A program made the position numbers and the translations under genes. Under the pieces are notes generated by a model. It had not been told where the DNA came from. It worked only from the letters and a program-made list of their open reading frames with translations, and did not search any database. Below, in pieces: positions 20,012 to 30,662 of a stretch of DNA of 36,307 bases. Position 1 is the first letter of the stretch. The number at the start of each line of letters is the position of its first letter. Origin of the DNA: Phaeoceros laevis (taxonomy: Eukaryota > Anthocerotophyta > Anthocerotopsida > Notothyladales); contig JBNGIQ010007861.1 of assembly GCA_049999765.1 (NCBI GenBank), positions 1-36,307 of the forward strand. The letters run 5' to 3'.

Positions 20012-22878
20012 ATGGACAGTTCCAAACCTGAAACGGAACCTGTGCAGAGTCAGCCATCTGGAGAATGGAGTCTTGTGGCTGCCCCCTCGAATGATGAGGT
20101 TTTGAAGAAGGACGAATCACCGCAACAGGATGGACCTGGCGTTAAGGATTCTGCCTCTCCCACTGGAGACTCCGCTGCCGACAAGCCCGCACCAACAGCT
20201 CGCGACTTGGATGCTGACAAACTTGCACCGACAGCTGAGGACTTGGATGCCGATTCGGTTCTGGTGCAGCAGCCAGCTGCCACTGGAACTCTGCCTGTAG
20301 ACACAGTGGAGAATGTGGACTCCACTGCAGTACCGCCGACTAAGAAATCCTTCCTAGCGGCCAAAGGGCAAACGGCCTTGAATTTTATCGAGAGGACTTT
20401 TGCACCTAAGAAGGCGACTGAAGCTCCAAGCGCAGCTGGTGAGGATGCTTACAACCGGGAAACAGTTTCCCACAACACTGAGAATCCAGAGAAAAAGGCA
20501 GGACCTTTCGGTGAAGAGTGGCCTGAGAAGGCCCTAGCGTTCAAAAACTATGTCAGGGATGGTGGCAAAAACGTTGTTGACGGAGGTAAAAGTGTGGTGA
20601 GCAACGTGGTGGATGGTGGCAAGAATGTAGTGACCAATGTTGTTGATGGCAGTAAGACCGTGGTGGGCAAGGTTATGAGAAGGCTTTCGGGCAGGAAAGA
20701 AGATTTAGACCGTCCTGAGGATTCCGACAAGGGAACTATTCCCGAGGACGATAACGAGGGTGAGGCTGAGGAAGAGGTCCAAGGGTCTGGTCGAGAGATC
20801 AAAGGAAGAGTCACCATCTTTTCTGTTTCAGGTTCTCCAGACTGTCGTGCAGCCAAAAGCCTCTTCTCCAAGCGAGGGATCAAGTTTGTGGAAATCAATC
20901 TGGATGTGTTTCCAGAACGAAGATCTGAGTTGGAAGAGAAGTCGAAAACGCTTGATGTGCCCCAGGTCTTTTTCAATGATGTGGTAATCGGGGGTTTGGA
21001 CCAACTCATCGCTTTGGAGGAAGGTGGTGAACTGGAAGACAAACTGGCAATCGTTTATGAGAACGAGGCTACCCAAGCCACTCCTGTACCCCCTGTCTAC
21101 GGAGAGCAGGTTGGAAGTGGTGCACTGGATGAGTATATCGAGCTTGTGAAGACACTTCGTTCAAAGCTTTCTATTAAGGACCGGTTTTTGAAATATCGGG
21201 TGATCAACAAGTGCTTCGTCGGGTCTGAGGCGGTTGATATAATCATGGAAGATCAACATATCACCAGGGACATGGTGAGTTTAAGGTCTGCTAACTGTTT
21301 TTGGTTCTTCGCCGTGACAGAGAAATGTTCTTTAGTCTTGAGCCGGTTTTCAGGCATAAACGCCTTCAATAAGTGATCTTTTCAGCCTTCATGGATTTTG
21401 TGATTGCAGGCTGTCGAGCTAGTAAGAAGCATAGCTTCCAAGCACTTCTTTTACCATGTTCTACAGTAAGTGTTGTGTGAAATCTGTGTGCTTAATTCAT
21501 TTCTTTGCTCGAGTGTATGTGGAGATTTGCCAGTTATGAATGTGAGGTTACAACTTAGATTGCGATTACAGCTTACAAGTATCAATGTTTTTTTGCCTTC
21601 CTAACCTGCCTCTCCGCTGTACTCGTATCACATTATCACATTACCATCTTAGAGTTTTTTCTTTCCTGACACAGAGAGCATGTATTTGAAGACGGCAACC
21701 ACTTCTATCGGTTCCTAGAACACAACCCCCAAGTCCTCAGCAAGTGCTTGAATTTCACGGGAGCCACTAACGACTTGGAACCAAGGCCTTGGAAAGAAGT
21801 TGGCAACGACCTTAGGAAGCTCATACTTGCGATCTACGATGCATATGTGACTGAGGATGGCAAGCATGTCGATTACGAGGCAATCGCTAAAAGCGAAGAG
21901 TTCAAACGGTGTGTTGCTATCGAAAAACTTGTGGCTCCCAGGGTGGTTGGCAGCTTAAGTCTGGGTTTGCTATGACCTTGTTCCATCTACTGTGGATCTG
22001 CTCCTAACATGCACTTCTTACAGATATGTGAAGACAACGGAAGATCTTCAGCGGGTGGACTTGGGAGGATTGAGCAGGGAGGAAAAGCTGGCACTGTTTT
22101 TGAACATTTACAATGCCTTGGTGATCCATGCAATTGCAGAACTCAGACGGAACCCTAGTGGAGGACTTGACCGCAGAAATTTCTTCGGTGAGGTGCAATA
22201 TGTAATTGGTGGACAAGTCTTCTCTCTCTCTGGAATAGAGAACGGATTGTTGCGAGCAAATAGGCGGGCCCCATACAATCTCACGAAGCCTTACAAGGCA
22301 AAGGACCCAAGACTTCAGGTAAACTTGATACTGGCATGGGATGCGGATAAAAGTGCGGGGCACTATTTGTGGAAATGGTCCTACGTGTATGAATCAGCTG
22401 AGCGGCAAACACGTCTAACTTGTTTAACATTCAGGTAGCTATTCCAGAACTGGAGCCCTTGATCCATTTTGGTCTGGTCAGGGGAACCCGATCAAGTCCT
22501 CCTTTGAGATGCTACTCATTCGAGGATGTAGACCATGAACTGGATTCTGCAGCCAGAGACTTCTTGGCAGGATCTCTGACAGTTGATCCAGAGGCCAAGG
22601 TTGTGTCGCTCAGCAGAATTTTCAAGTGGTAGGTTGCTGCTGTGTTTCGATGCCGTGCCTCCTTTTTTTTGGTCCCTTTTAGTCGGCATCTCAGGAAAAC
22701 TAAAAAAGCAGTGTTTGCTCGCAGGTATAACACTGATTTCGGTAAGAATGAAAGTGCACTGTTGAAGTGGGTTTCTGACTTCCTTGACACCGCTAAGCAA
22801 CAGCAGCTTTTGGATTTGTTGGAAAACCATGAGCTCAAGTTGCATTTCCAGCCTTACGACTGGTCTGTAAATAGGTAG
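20012..22878 (+). CDS. Glutaredoxin-like/DEP/DUF547 multidomain protein
   Basis: Plant-type three-domain protein of unknown exact role, probably redox-related signalling at membranes. Six exons: 20012-21274, 21410-21465, 21675-21908, 22024-22318, 22435-22628, 22725-22878; 731 residues. Residues 1-180 are acidic and low-complexity, with a near-duplicate PTARDLDAD/PTAEDLDAD. About 183-222 holds 11-residue repeats (VVDGGKNVVTN type). A glutaredoxin fold follows at about 262-345 (GRVTIFSVSG, EINLDVFPERR, DVPQVFFND, GGLDQL). Its active site reads S275-P-D-C278, so the first Cys of the usual CxxC is Ser. A DEP domain lies at about 385-450 (INKCFVGSEAVDII, FEDGNHFYRF) and DUF547 at about 540-680 (REEKLALFLNIYNALVIHA, APYNLTKPYKAKDPRLQ). 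The C-terminus is WYNTDFGKNESALLKWV and on. The start is the first ATG after the leader intron. Same direction as the upstream kinase, 2 kb away, so not co-transcribed on this evidence. Confidence 0.9.
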
Positions 22879-23707
22879 GCCCTATTAGGCAGTAGTTGGG
22901 AATTGCCATGCCAGATGGACACTGCGCTCATCCCAAGTTCAATTCTGTGTGCCTCAAGGCGTCCACAACGAGTGCAAATTGTATTCCCGCGCACTGACTC
23001 TATCAGTCCGCAATGCGACTTACTGCATCATTGTTTCAGCGGCTAATTGATTCTAGAGTGGATCACACCAGCGGTGAACGTCGGATTTCAAAAGGTCTCA
23101 GAATTTTATTTTTCCATTCAGTCTCTCTAAACCGATCGGTCCTGCAGGTCCCGCAGCAATCCGTCTTGCTATGAAAGAAACGTAGTTGAGCCTGGGAGTG
23201 CCCTCCAGGTTTTGCGTTTTTATGAACAAAATATACACAGAGACAACATGCAGAAGCGAGATAGTGTGACCAAAGATTGTCCCCTTCTGTCAGTGTCATC
23301 CTTTCCTTTCTCGTTCACAATCAGTAAGCTCTTTGATCTGTCTGTCATTCATTCACTGAACTGGTAACAAGATATGTTCATCTTCGTCTCATCGGGCTTC
23401 TGGAAATAAGGTAGCTATCACCAGCAACTTGAGATTGATTATTTGGAATCCGATGTCCAGAAAAAGCGTTTCTACACCATCTCATCTGTGTGGGACATGC
23501 CTTTCGAGATTGGTCCCGTTCGCTTGGCAATGGACACCTCCGGTCGGTGATCATGGAGCAGTTGAGGAGCTTAGCGGTAGTGCACGCTTGGCGGAGCACG
23601 GGGAAGTCCCGGTTTCCCTACCTGAACGAGAACCCTTCTGGTGGCTCTGTCTTCTCGATGCTGCCGCCATTGGGCCGGGTATGAACCCCGAATGTAACGA
23701 TTAGCAC
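22879..23707. other. Intergenic, no firm gene
   Basis: This probably contains the 3'UTR of the preceding gene and, on the minus strand, possible further exons of the doubtful secreted protein. A Cys-rich minus-strand open stretch at about 23378-23599 (C spaced ACTTAKLLNCSM, RRCPLP, KACPTQMRWC) could be part of it, but I cannot join the frames with good splice sites. Confidence 0.35.
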
Positions 23708-24145
23708 CTGACCAGGGCGAGTTCCCCTGTGGGATATCACGGTAGTTGTAGATGCTGCCGCTGCTTCTCATTTCTGCGTTCCAATTGGAGACGGCTCCTC
23801 CTCCAACCTGGATACGTGCACACTAGTGAGAAGCCCTCTCTTGGCAGCATCTCACGATTGCCAAGTCAAGAGCAATGAAGTACGTACCAGAGTCACCAGG
23901 TGCTGCTGCTGGTTTGCTATCCTCTTACCGTCGTGCTGTGCGTGTGAACCTGAGAAGCACGGGTTGATAGATGAATGCGCAATCGAGCTCCTATGACAAG
24001 CTAGATTTCTAATTGGATTGCGGTTGTTGTGACGCTTACCTGTTGCAGCGCTTGCGCTTAATGCAAACAGGAACCAGAGGCATATTGGTGCTAGCAGCCT
24101 GACATCCGCAGAATGGGCTCCCTTGGCCACATTTCCACCAGCCAT
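23708..24145 (-). CDS. Possible small secreted protein, partial model
   Basis: The first exon, 24145-24040, encodes a typical signal peptide: a short polar start, then LLAPICLWFLFALSASA with a likely cut after ASA, followed by a clean GTAAGC donor. The best in-phase second exon is 23800-23708. It encodes about 30 residues including SNWNAEMRSSGSIYNYRDIP and QGNSPWSG, after an acceptor at TTGGAG. The end of the gene was not found. I recognise no peptide family (not RALF, CLE, CEP, EPF or GASA by eye). The signal-peptide exon is the solid part; the rest is inference. Confidence 0.4.
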
Positions 24146-25227
24146 GACGTTCTCGATTTTGGCAGCTGCAGATCCGGATGAGTACGCCTTTAAAACAACT
24201 CCCCACCATGCGTCGTCACAATCCTTGAGTGCTCTTCACGGCAAGCTAGCTGGGAAACATACTTCAGACTGTACAAGTTTGTTGAGCCGGGAGTGCTCCA
24301 CAAGATTCTTCGTTCCTTCGGTTCCACGGTGGTGAAAGAAATTCTTTTTGGTTGACAGGTGTGACGTCACATTGTGAGTCAAGCTTGGTATTTAAGTTAT
24401 TAGGTTGCCTTCCAAAGCTTCTGACGTGGACGGAGTCAACCACGCGGACTGACTGATGTCCCAACCTGATGAGTCTTTAGGGCCGCTTTCCCTGTGCCGC
24501 AAACTTCACGGAGGAGACCTTGACTTCCGATGTCACGGACGGGAAAAGGCCTTCTCGCATTATAAAAGGCCCAACTACCGGGGCAACGGGCTCAGCGCGT
24601 TCGGCGGATTGGGGCCGCCAAGGCCGTGAATTAGGCGAGCGGGCACGCGCCCGTAGGCGGACCGGCATGTGCCCGCTCGCACCCAAAACCTGTCAGAGTT
24701 TACGAAATGGGGGCGGGGGGGGGGGTTACGAAAAGTGGATGTTCNNNNNNNNNNNNNNNNNNNNNNNNNNNNNNNNNNNNNNNNNNNNNNNNNNNNNNNN
24801 NNNNNNNNNNNNNNNNNNNNNNNNNNNNNNNNNNNNNNNNNNNNGGAGGGAATTTGTAAGCCTGAGCGTGGTACTGTGCATGAGGCACCAGACTAGAGTG
24901 TGCTTTGTAATAGCTGATGAGAAGCCCTTCAGACCTCTGAATGCTTTTGCTTTCTGGATCCCAGTAAATCGCAGCTAAGGTACAGTTGTTAGTGTTTCTT
25001 CTTTGAGAAAGTGGACATCCCAAGTGTACAGATGCATCTAATGCGCATTATAGCTCCCCGTTCTGCAACTCTACAGCGTTGCGAAGACATGAACGACCTC
25101 CTCCTCACCTCCGCCCTCATCAAAGCAGCTCAATCCTTCACGGAAAGCGCAGCTCTCGACTACTAATGGATGTGTCCAGGACACCAATTCACTGGACCTT
25201 ACTGTCTACTCCTTTTGCAACTAGGTT
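24146..25227. other. Spacer with TATA-like box, G-run and 100-bp assembly gap
   Basis: A canonical TATAAAAG lies on the plus strand at 24561-24568 in a GC-rich stretch, followed by a near-continuous G-run (about 24708-24725) and 100 Ns at 24745-24844. A plus-strand transcription unit could start here and be hidden by the gap, but no coding exon is visible on either side. Right of the gap is probably the 3' flank of the reductase gene. Confidence 0.4.
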
Positions 25228-26585
25228 TCAAAGTTTGCTGGTTAGATGACCCGCAATTCCGACTTCCCGACTTTTCTTCTCCACTCTCCTGGAAACTTGA
25301 AGTATATCCTCCCTCGATAAGGCTGGAGGCCTTGACAACCAGTGCCCACCATCAACTACAATGGTCTGACCAGTTATCCAAGTTCCTGCACTTGACTAGT
25401 AGATCAAAACCCACATGTTAGGTGAGACCACTCGGACATGCCTTCAATGGTGTTGATTTTACGGGGCTTACCGCAAGAAAAAGAGCTGCCATAGCGATAT
25501 CCCATGTTGTGCCAAGCCTCCCTGCAGGTATGGTTTTCCTTAAATCTCGAAGGCCGATGCCTTCACTGTCAGCAGGGCCCAGCTTGTGAAAGCCAGCGGT
25601 ATTGGCAACTGGCCCAGGAGCTATGCCATTTACTCTGATTCGGTGATCATGCCCCCACTCCACTCCCAGACTCCTTGTGAGACTGTCAATGGCAGCCTGG
25701 TAAAGAAGCAGCCATCGTAAGTGCACTACAACTTTCAATGGGATCACCGTTCCAATACACAGACAGACCTTGCATTGATCAGTCAGGGGAAGGACTGACG
25801 GCTGCCAGGTATGGACGGCATCACGTTGACCACGGTCACACTCAGAAGTGAACCAAAAAACTGAAGTTCATGTTAGGACCTTAGCAGCAGATGCGTGGGA
25901 TTGATACCAAGAGGCTCCGTAATGCAGAGTTGCCGAAATGTTGATGATCAGACCACCTTGCTGTCTTCCTGCAGGCCCGCTCCTTCCAGCCTTTTTGAGA
26001 GACTCAAACGCAGCTCGGCTCATGTTGAAGGTACCAACGGTGTCGATGTCAAGCACTGCAGAAGGCAACTGTGCTTTCAGCCATCATGAAAGAATCAGGC
26101 CCCTTAATAAACAAACGACATTCAGCTCACCTGTCCTGAAACCCTTGGTTGACAAATTCTCAGCGGGAACCAAAAAGTTTCCAGCTGCTGAGTTCACAAG
26201 GATGTCCAGCCGTCCAAATTTCGATAGAGCGGTGCCAACAGCCTTCTCTGCATCAGCCTCAGACCTTACTTCGCCTTGTGAAATTTCCACCTACGGCATC
26301 AGTCAAGGCCGTGATCAGTTCGAGTGTCTGGCACGGATCATCCTCTACCCCGGCAGTATCGTTTATCACCTCGATTCCATCGTCTCGGAGCGTCTCGGCT
26401 GCCTTCTCGAGCACTTGGAGCCGACGTCCCATGATCACCAATTGTGCTCCGTGCAGACCGAGCTGCCTTGCAATCTCATACCCGATTCCCGAACCCCCGC
26501 CAGTGACCAAAGCCACCCTACCTCCCACAACATTCCGAGCGAACGGACTGGCAGATGGTGGAGTGAAGTTCTCGTCATGCGCCAT
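25228..26585 (-). CDS. DECR: Peroxisomal 2,4-dienoyl-CoA reductase (SDR family)
   Basis: NADPH-dependent reduction of 2,4-dienoyl-CoA to 3-enoyl-CoA, an auxiliary step for beta-oxidation of unsaturated fatty acids in peroxisomes. Five exons: 26585-26370, 26290-26131, 26055-25880, 25696-25472, 25395-25228; 314 residues with all phases closed. NADP-binding TGGGSGIG at 28-35, NSAAGNFL about 105-112, LDIDTVGTFNMSR about 127-139, INISATLHY, and the catalytic-type SHASAAK ending at Lys184. RVNGIAPGP and ITGQTIVVDGGHWLS follow. The C-terminus is HLTSKL, a textbook PTS1 peroxisomal signal, which separates this from mitochondrial DECR. The first ATG of the frame is used (upstream codons include only TTG). 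Head-to-head with prefoldin 1. Confidence 0.93.
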
Positions 26586-26716
26586 TGGTAGCACTCCGAC
26601 TGGGGACTCGCCACTCAAGACCTACCATCTGTAGCCCTTCCATTCAGATCTCGGTCCGACAAAACCCATACATTTGTCAGGATGTCGATGAGATGATGAG
26701 ATTCGACGGAGACAAC

Positions 26717-26757
26717 ACTTTTTCCGTCATTACACTTAACTTTTTCCGTCATTACAC
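26717..26757. promoter_or_regulatory. 19-bp direct repeat in the divergent reductase/prefoldin promoter
   Basis: ACTTTTTCCGTCATTACAC occurs exactly at 26717-26735 and again at 26739-26757, one repeat every 22 bp. The copies contain CCGTCATTA, a partly TGACG-like (bZIP) core on the other strand. The whole divergent region is 26586-27020 (435 bp). A regulatory role is inferred from position and exact duplication only. Confidence 0.5.
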
Positions 26758-27020
26758 AGTGGTAGACAACTTCCTCAGATCCCCTAGCACAACGCACCGC
26801 GGAGTTCATCCTTTGTAACTTTTTCGAGAAGCACGTCACGGTTGAAGTTCAACAATTCACAGAGTTTTCACTAGGACAAGGCCACCTGAAACGGAGGCGG
26901 CTTGATACGTTGTTTGAAATTTCAAAGTTGGCAAGCAGGGTACAGCGAACTTGTGTTCCTTCACCGCCTGCTTCACACTCTGCTGGCTGTCGCCACGCCA
27001 AGACAGAAATTGGGGCCGAC

Positions 27021-27972
27021 ATGGCGTCGGAAGCAAACAAAGAGGTAGCCCTCAGAAGAGCTCGCTTCTACTGGTATGCTTTTCCCCTTCTCGCTATCAG
27101 AAGCCTTAAACCGGCTATCCTGTTCGCAGGCTTTTGTGGAGATACAAGGGCAACTCTTCGAGACCGCATCCAAGCTGAAGCAGGTCAGCTCCACACGAGA
27201 TGACTGTCTTCCTCTCATAAAACGCTTCTCTCTCTCCAATTGACGCTGGAACTGTTCTCCTCTAGGTGCAAGCCCAAGTCCGTCTCAAGGAAAACGAGAA
27301 GAAGCGTGCTTTTTTAACGTTGGATGAGCTGCAGCGCCTCCCGGATGACACTCGGACTTATCGAGCAGTCGGTCAGCTCTCTCACCTTTCTTGTTATCAG
27401 GTATCTGTTGATCGCCCGTGTGCAGAAAGGGGGTGCGCTGCTGTGCTCATCCTCCCGGATGTGTTTTTGTGCATGCCGCAGGGAAAGGGTGAGTCTCCTT
27501 GTCTTTAAACTTCCATGGAGTAGGTCATAGCGAGTAAGTCAGCCCCTGCTGGTTTATACACCATGGTGAGTGTTCACGTAGATGTTTGGTGGGTCTCTCT
27601 GGCACCATGGTATAGCCCTGTTGCATATGATGCCTTTTCTTGTCGTTTTGGCCTCCTCGAGTCCAGGTTCATTTTGGAGAACATCTCTGACCTTATGACA
27701 GAGGAGGCAGACAAGTGTCAAGAATGTGACAGCAGCCTAGCCACTTTACTGGTAAGTGGAGTTTTTTATCAGGTTCTGACCAGCAAGCTCTAGGTATTTG
27801 GAGGCTTTCTGCTGCAACTACTTGGTTATACCGGTTCAAGCCTATGGTTTTGTTGCTGCAGACTTCGAAGGAATACCTGGAGAGGCAGATGAAAGAAGCG
27901 GAGAGCAATTTTAAGGAACTGGTGCAGCAAACCCCTGCTCTTGCACGTCAAGTGATGGCCATTTCTATGTAA
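27021..27972 (+). CDS. PFD1: Prefoldin subunit 1
   Basis: Beta-type subunit of the hexameric prefoldin chaperone, which hands unfolded tubulin and actin to the CCT chaperonin in the cytosol. Six exons: 27021-27044, 27130-27183, 27266-27371, 27482-27488, 27667-27751, 27862-27972; 128 residues, the same length as Arabidopsis prefoldin 1. N-terminal helix MASEANKEAFVEIQGQLF, then KKRAFLTLDEL and TYRAVGKGFILE (the beta-hairpin part), then C-terminal helix TSKEYLERQMKEAE and a QVMAISM end. Exon 4 is a 7-nt microexon (GGAAAGG with GTGAGT donor), needed to keep frame and to restore the conserved V-G-(R/K)-x-F. Exon 1 is only eight codons; its donor GAG|GTAGCC was chosen because it alone gives the conserved K-E-A-F-x-E-I-Q. 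Head-to-head with the reductase. Confidence 0.92.
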
Positions 27973-28549
27973 CTAATGGAAAAGGATCCGTTCGTTGTGT
28001 GTGATACACCGATCAGGATTCTCACGGTCATAGATAGATACCCCACTTGTCCGCTTACTTACTTTAAGAAGCCTAAAATAATCAAATATATATGGATACA
28101 CAAAAGCAGAAAATTTATAGAAGAGATTCAAGAGAACTAAGAGAAGTAAGCTTTCCTAAGAGCAACATGTTTTTCATTTGTATAATAGTGTTTAGTTACC
28201 TCCAGCCAAAGGTGTCTCACTTTCAATGATATATCCAACTTAAATTGCAGATCTCCATATTGTGTAAGAGCCTCCAAGCTTACCATGGATGCAAGGAGGT
28301 TTTGATTGGTAATTTGTTACCATGGATGTAAAAATAGAGTATGGGACCTCGGAAGAGAGTACTTATGAAGAATTGACCATTGGATAGGGCGCACAACTTG
28401 GAAACACTTCCTTACTAAGACAATGTAGAGTTTGTTTGTTGATGGTGCATTTTCCTCTGCTAACATATAATAGATCTAGAGTACCACACTAGAATCATGA
28501 GGATGTGATGATTATCTTTCTAAAAGATAATGAAATAATTTCATTCACC

Positions 28550-28860
28550 GGTGGTCTACACGGCATAGACCCGGGTTCGAATCCTGGCAATGACATTATA
28601 TGAAAGTTTTATCATATTTCCCCAACCTTTTGAACTTATGTTCAAAGCTAGGTTAATTAGTCATACGAGGGGCATCTACACGGCACAGACCCAGGTTCGA
28701 TTCCCAACAATGACATATCAGGGATACCAAGGACATCTACATGGTACACACTCGGGTTTGACTCCCGGCAATGAGCAATGAGATTATATGAAAGTTTTAT
28801 ATCATAATTCCCCACCTTTTGAACTTGTGTTCAAACTTCAAAGCATGGTTAGTTAGCTAT
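28550..28860 (+). mobile_element. tRNA-derived SINE-like fragments with three B-box/T-arm copies
   Basis: The phrase TCTACACGGCA(T/C)AGACCC leads into GGTTCGAATCC at 28574-28584, GGTTCGATTCC at 28694-28704 and GGTTTGACTCC at 28755-28765; the first equals the Pol III B-box consensus. The first and third can form a tRNA T-arm (CCGGG/CCTGG and CGGG/CCCG around a 7-nt loop). Two copies are followed by a shared tail (TTATATGAAAGTTTTAT, then CCTTTTGAACTT(A/G)TGTTCAAA). No complete cloverleaf or A-box can be seen, so this is a nested or tandem SINE remnant and not a tRNA gene. Confidence 0.6.
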
Positions 28861-28911
28861 GCAGACAATGGCCCGCCAAAGTAGAGTGTGGAATTTGATT
28901 TCTTAGTTATA

Positions 28912-29050
28912 GGAAACGCGTTTCCTCCAGCGAAGAAATGCAAGAAACGCGTTTCCGCGTTTCCATGTTTCTAGGGCGTTTTCAGAAATAATGCCACGAG
29001 CTTAATAAAGTAATGCACGAAACGCCGTGGCGAAACGGAAATGCATTTCT
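28912..29050. repeat. Palindrome-rich stretch (GGAAACGCGTTTCC)
   Basis: A perfect 14-bp palindrome GGAAACGCGTTTCC lies at 28912-28925, a second GAAACGCGTTTC at 28944-28955, with further GCGTTTCC and GAAACGCC(G) phrases up to about 29040. No coding capacity. The GC-rich core stands out in an AT-rich spacer. Confidence 0.6.
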
Positions 29051-29314
29051 CATAAAAAGGCCATGTGAGTTATTTGAAGTCGCGCGACTTCAAGTAAGCC
29101 ATGCCTGATCGCAAGCAAGCAAGCCATGGATTGTACTTGTTAATACATGCACTTTAACAGATTTTCCTGGAAATCATGAATTTGGCATCAGAAAAATATT
29201 AGTTAATTAACATTGAACTAATAATGGGCTTATGGTGATGTATGTACTTATTAAATTCTAATTTTAACAAAAAGAATAACAAGAATAGAGAGTGTTGTCC
29301 AAATCGTAAGTTAA

Positions 29315-29890
29315 AGGTGGCAGAGAAGTTTATTCTTAAAGCTTGTAGAGAGAGCTATGGTTACTATGAAATAATAAAAAATGATAGAAATATATATAGA
29401 TATAAAAATGGTAACAATCTACAATATATATAACTTGGAAGAAAGTAATTCAATTAAGCCATAGAAGTGAAGTGGATGCAGTGAAGGTAGTTAGATATAT
29501 TATTGGATATTAATTATATTATTGGATATATGGTTGGAGACAGTGACAAATTGGATATTAGTTATATTATTGGATATATGGTTGGAGACATATAAATATA
29601 AAAAGAAAAGTATAGGTGGTAGAGAAGTTTATTCTTAAAGCTTGTTGAGAGAGCTATGGTTACTATGAAATAATAAAAAATGATAGAAATATATATAAAT
29701 ATAAAAAATGGTAACAATCTACAATGTATATAACTTGGAAGAAAGTAATTCAATTACGCCATAGAAGTGAAGTGGATGCAGTGAAGGTCGTTAGATATAT
29801 TATTGGATATTATTTATATTATTGGATATATCCTTGGAGACATTGACAAATTGGATATTAGTTATATTATTGGATATATGGTTGGAGACG
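29315..29890. repeat. Two-copy direct tandem repeat, unit ~299 bp
   Basis: AGGTGGCAGAGAAGTTTATT at 29315 recurs nearly unchanged at 29614 (AGGTGGTAGAGAAG). Both copies run through TATATAACTTGGAAGAAAG, GAAGTGGATGCAGTGAAGG and ATATTATTGGATATATGGTT. Within each unit the phrase TTATATTATTGGATATAT is itself repeated two to three times. Short ORFs here only follow the repeat. Confidence 0.85.
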
Positions 29891-30518
29891 GTGACAAATT
29901 TCCCGCTGCATGCTGTATATTGGGAGCATGATGAGCACCTCAATTTTCAAAGTTCCTAAGGTATTCACTACTTTGAGAAATTCTACATCATCCGTCACAC
30001 CAAGCGTCATCTACCAGCAACATTTCTAAATAAAATATGATGGGTCTGATTTAAGTTCTAGTTTAACGAAGTGGGCTCTGTTACATCGTTCCGTTGGATG
30101 ACTTGTACTGTACTCATTGCGGATTTGCTATAAAAGGGATTAGGTAGTAGTATAGTATCCACGACGGAGACTTGCTATGAAGTGGTAACTTGTGCTTACA
30201 GACAATATATGGGGGCACAACTTTCAGATCAAATTGGAAAATTGGGGGTGCATGCTATGGTGACCACTTTAGGTGGTGATGGCAAATTTAAAGGTTTTCA
30301 CAAACTGTTTAATTTTTTTGTATTTTGATTTTTTGAAGTTTTATTTTTTTTGCCTCAAGTCTCCTCCAATGACTCCCATAATTTGTATACATATATATAC
30401 AAAGGTAGCTTGTGGGTTGTCCTAGCATAGTCACATGCCATTAATTAGTTTTTTCTTTCAAAGACGACTTATAATTTATCACATACCATCCCTCATGGAA
30501 CTTTTGGCTCCAGAAATT

Positions 30519-30662
30519 TGACATATGATGTAGTCAATTTGTAGAGAATTGTAGGGTGCAATTTTATTTTTTAAAAATGTTATAGGTGTTTGACATATGA
30601 TGTAGTCAATTTGTAGAGAATTGTAGGATGTAATTTTATTTTCTGAAAATAATATAGGTGTT
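30519..30662. repeat. 72-bp tandem duplication
   Basis: TGACATATGATGTAGTCAAT at 30519 returns at 30591 and each copy ends near TATAGGTGTTT. Two copies, few differences. AT-rich, no coding region. Confidence 0.8.

Noticed and set aside
24520-24978. 152-codon ORF crossing the N gap
   Set aside because: A third of it is undetermined bases and the flanks have no codon or domain signal.
28560-28600. Functional tRNA gene at the first GGTTCGAATCC
   Set aside because: The T-arm is good but no matching acceptor stem, D-arm or anticodon arm can be placed upstream.
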